64,000 nt of DNA from Agrypnia vestita (lineage: Eukaryota > Arthropoda > Insecta > Trichoptera > Phryganeidae), in assembly GCA_016648135.1 (NCBI GenBank), contig JADDOH010000486.1, positions 186,001 to 250,000 on the forward strand, written 5' to 3'. Shown here piece after piece: positions 63,146 to 64,000 of the stretch. The position numbers were made by a program, and so were the translations under genes. The notes beneath the pieces are model-generated. The model had not been told where the DNA came from and did not search any database. It saw only the letters and a program-made list of their open reading frames with translations. Within the stretch, counting starts at the first letter, position 1; the number at the start of each line of letters is the position of its first letter.

Positions 63146-63570
63146 CGGGTAACAAAGTAAGTGGTGCTCTGAATGCAATTATGGCCAATAAGAACCTGTC
63201 AAAGGAAGCAAGACCTAATGGCAAAGGAATTAAAGTAGACTGAATGCGGTGGAAATGCGGTCACTAAGGCACTTGTGTGGAAAATCCTTGCTCGATAGAG
63301 TGAAGAATAAACAAATTAGAAGAGAATGTAGTGCTGGCTATATGGTAGACAGTCTGGTCTGGAGTGAGGTTCAAACTCACAACCTTTGGATCACGAGGCG
63401 AGAGTCCTAACCATCAAGACCAACAAGCTACTCATGTAGAATGTATGAGCGAGGAAAGGATGGTTGAGAAAATATATGGAGTGTGTGTTGAAGGCAACTG
63501 GAAAAGAGGGCATCCTGACGGAATATCTGGCATGATCAGATTCTGCAAATATTGGAGGATTACCCTGTAT
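63140..63570 (+). pseudogene. LINE C-terminal relic split by a SINE
   Basis: Frames give Val-Ser-Gly-Ala-Leu-Asn-Ala-Ile-Met-Ala-Asn-Lys-Asn-Leu-Ser-Lys-Glu-Ala-Arg, then Ala-Val-Glu-Met-Arg-Ser-Leu-Arg-His-Leu-Cys-Gly-Lys and Asp-Arg-Val-Lys-Asn-Lys-Gln-Ile-Arg-Arg-Glu-Cys. After the SINE come Ser-Glu-Glu-Arg-Met-Val-Glu-Lys-Ile-Tyr and Gly-His-Pro. This order is that of LINE reverse transcriptase C-termini. Stops and shifts make it non-functional. Confidence 0.7.
63357..63436 (-). repeat. tRNA-derived SINE head, nested in the LINE relic
   Basis: On the minus strand AGTAGCTTGTTGGTCTTGAT, GGTTAGGACTCTCGCCTCGT, GATCC and GTGAGTTTGAACCTCACTCC match the 48,952 copy. The body beyond TCCAGAC is missing. 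Confidence 0.7.
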
Positions 63571-64000
63571 GTAAGGGAATGAATGTATTTGTTACAGCGA
63601 ATTTGCATTTTTAGTGAGACTATACTTTCACTAGTAGAAATGTACTTTTTCTGGTCGGGCAGCGTGTGGGCAGTGAAAACATGTAAATCAACGAATTCTC
63701 AGATTCACTACACATTATCCGTGAAAATACTTTTCATGTGTGCTTTCGCGTCCAAAATAAAGATGGTTTAAATTGTCTATGCTTCAAGGAGTGCGTGCGA
63801 TCGTGAACAAATTTTATTTAAATGACAGTTCGGAAACAAAGTCACTGGAATTGTATTAAGTTTAGTAGTTAAAATATTTTATTCATTTCTATTGGTGAAA
63901 ACCTGCTTGGATATTATAAGAATGACCTTGTATATAATTTCTCTAAAATGCCAGTGAATATATGGACTCACTAGAAAAACAGATTCACTGTCACATATTC
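63571..64000. other. Intergenic DNA to window end, nothing recognised
   Basis: No gene or RNA supported. Confidence 0.4.

Noticed and set aside
63140..63570. A second host gene downstream
   Set aside because: The motifs are those of a LINE reverse transcriptase C-terminus, with stops and a nested SINE.

Overview
The window looks like AT-rich nuclear DNA from an insect. The evidence is a spliced host gene with GT/AG introns, mariner, Penelope-like, jockey/CR1-like and RTE-like elements of arthropod type, tRNA-derived SINEs, and no operons or ribosome-binding sites. I cannot fix the order: a beetle or moth would both fit.

Layout. Positions 1-46,900 hold no host protein-coding exon that I can support. 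This part is dense in transposon remains: foldback elements, short DNA transposons, tRNA-like SINEs, Penelope-like fragments (12.2-13.6 kb and 15.5 kb), LINE 3' relics (2.2, 7.7, 18.4, 20.7, 36.1 and 44.7-45.4 kb), a mariner copy (22,384-23,670), a near-perfect 0.57-kb palindrome (25,049-25,623), a cluster of GC-rich mini-hairpins (28,086-28,386), a 2.7-kb element bounded by inverted AGAGGTGTT ends (31.4-34.1 kb), and an apparently intact two-ORF non-LTR retrotransposon on the minus strand (about 37,262-41,440).

The one clear host gene runs on the plus strand from 47,081 to 62,852. Nine exons join in phase into a 569-residue protein with two matrin/U1-type zinc fingers (both C-x2-C-x12-H-x5-H), an Arg/Ser-rich N-terminus, a coiled coil and a Lys/Ser-rich C-terminus. 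It resembles insect CG9776-type and vertebrate ZNF318-type proteins. A polyadenylation signal lies 43 nt after the stop. Its introns carry further repeats, including a dead mariner copy (51,808-53,090), nested foldback elements and a hammerhead-ribozyme-like motif antisense to the gene. After the gene lies a LINE relic split by a SINE.

The signals most worth a second look are: (1) the 28.1-28.4 kb cluster of hairpins built on the ultra-stable GCGAAGC mini-hairpin; (2) at least four dispersed hammerhead-ribozyme-like cores, two with a full CUGANGA box, stem II and GAAAC; (3) an intact LINE beside a mariner whose only obvious lesion is one extra A beside its start codon; (4) a foldback family with at least six copies in 64 kb. 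All homology statements rest on motif recognition, not on searches.
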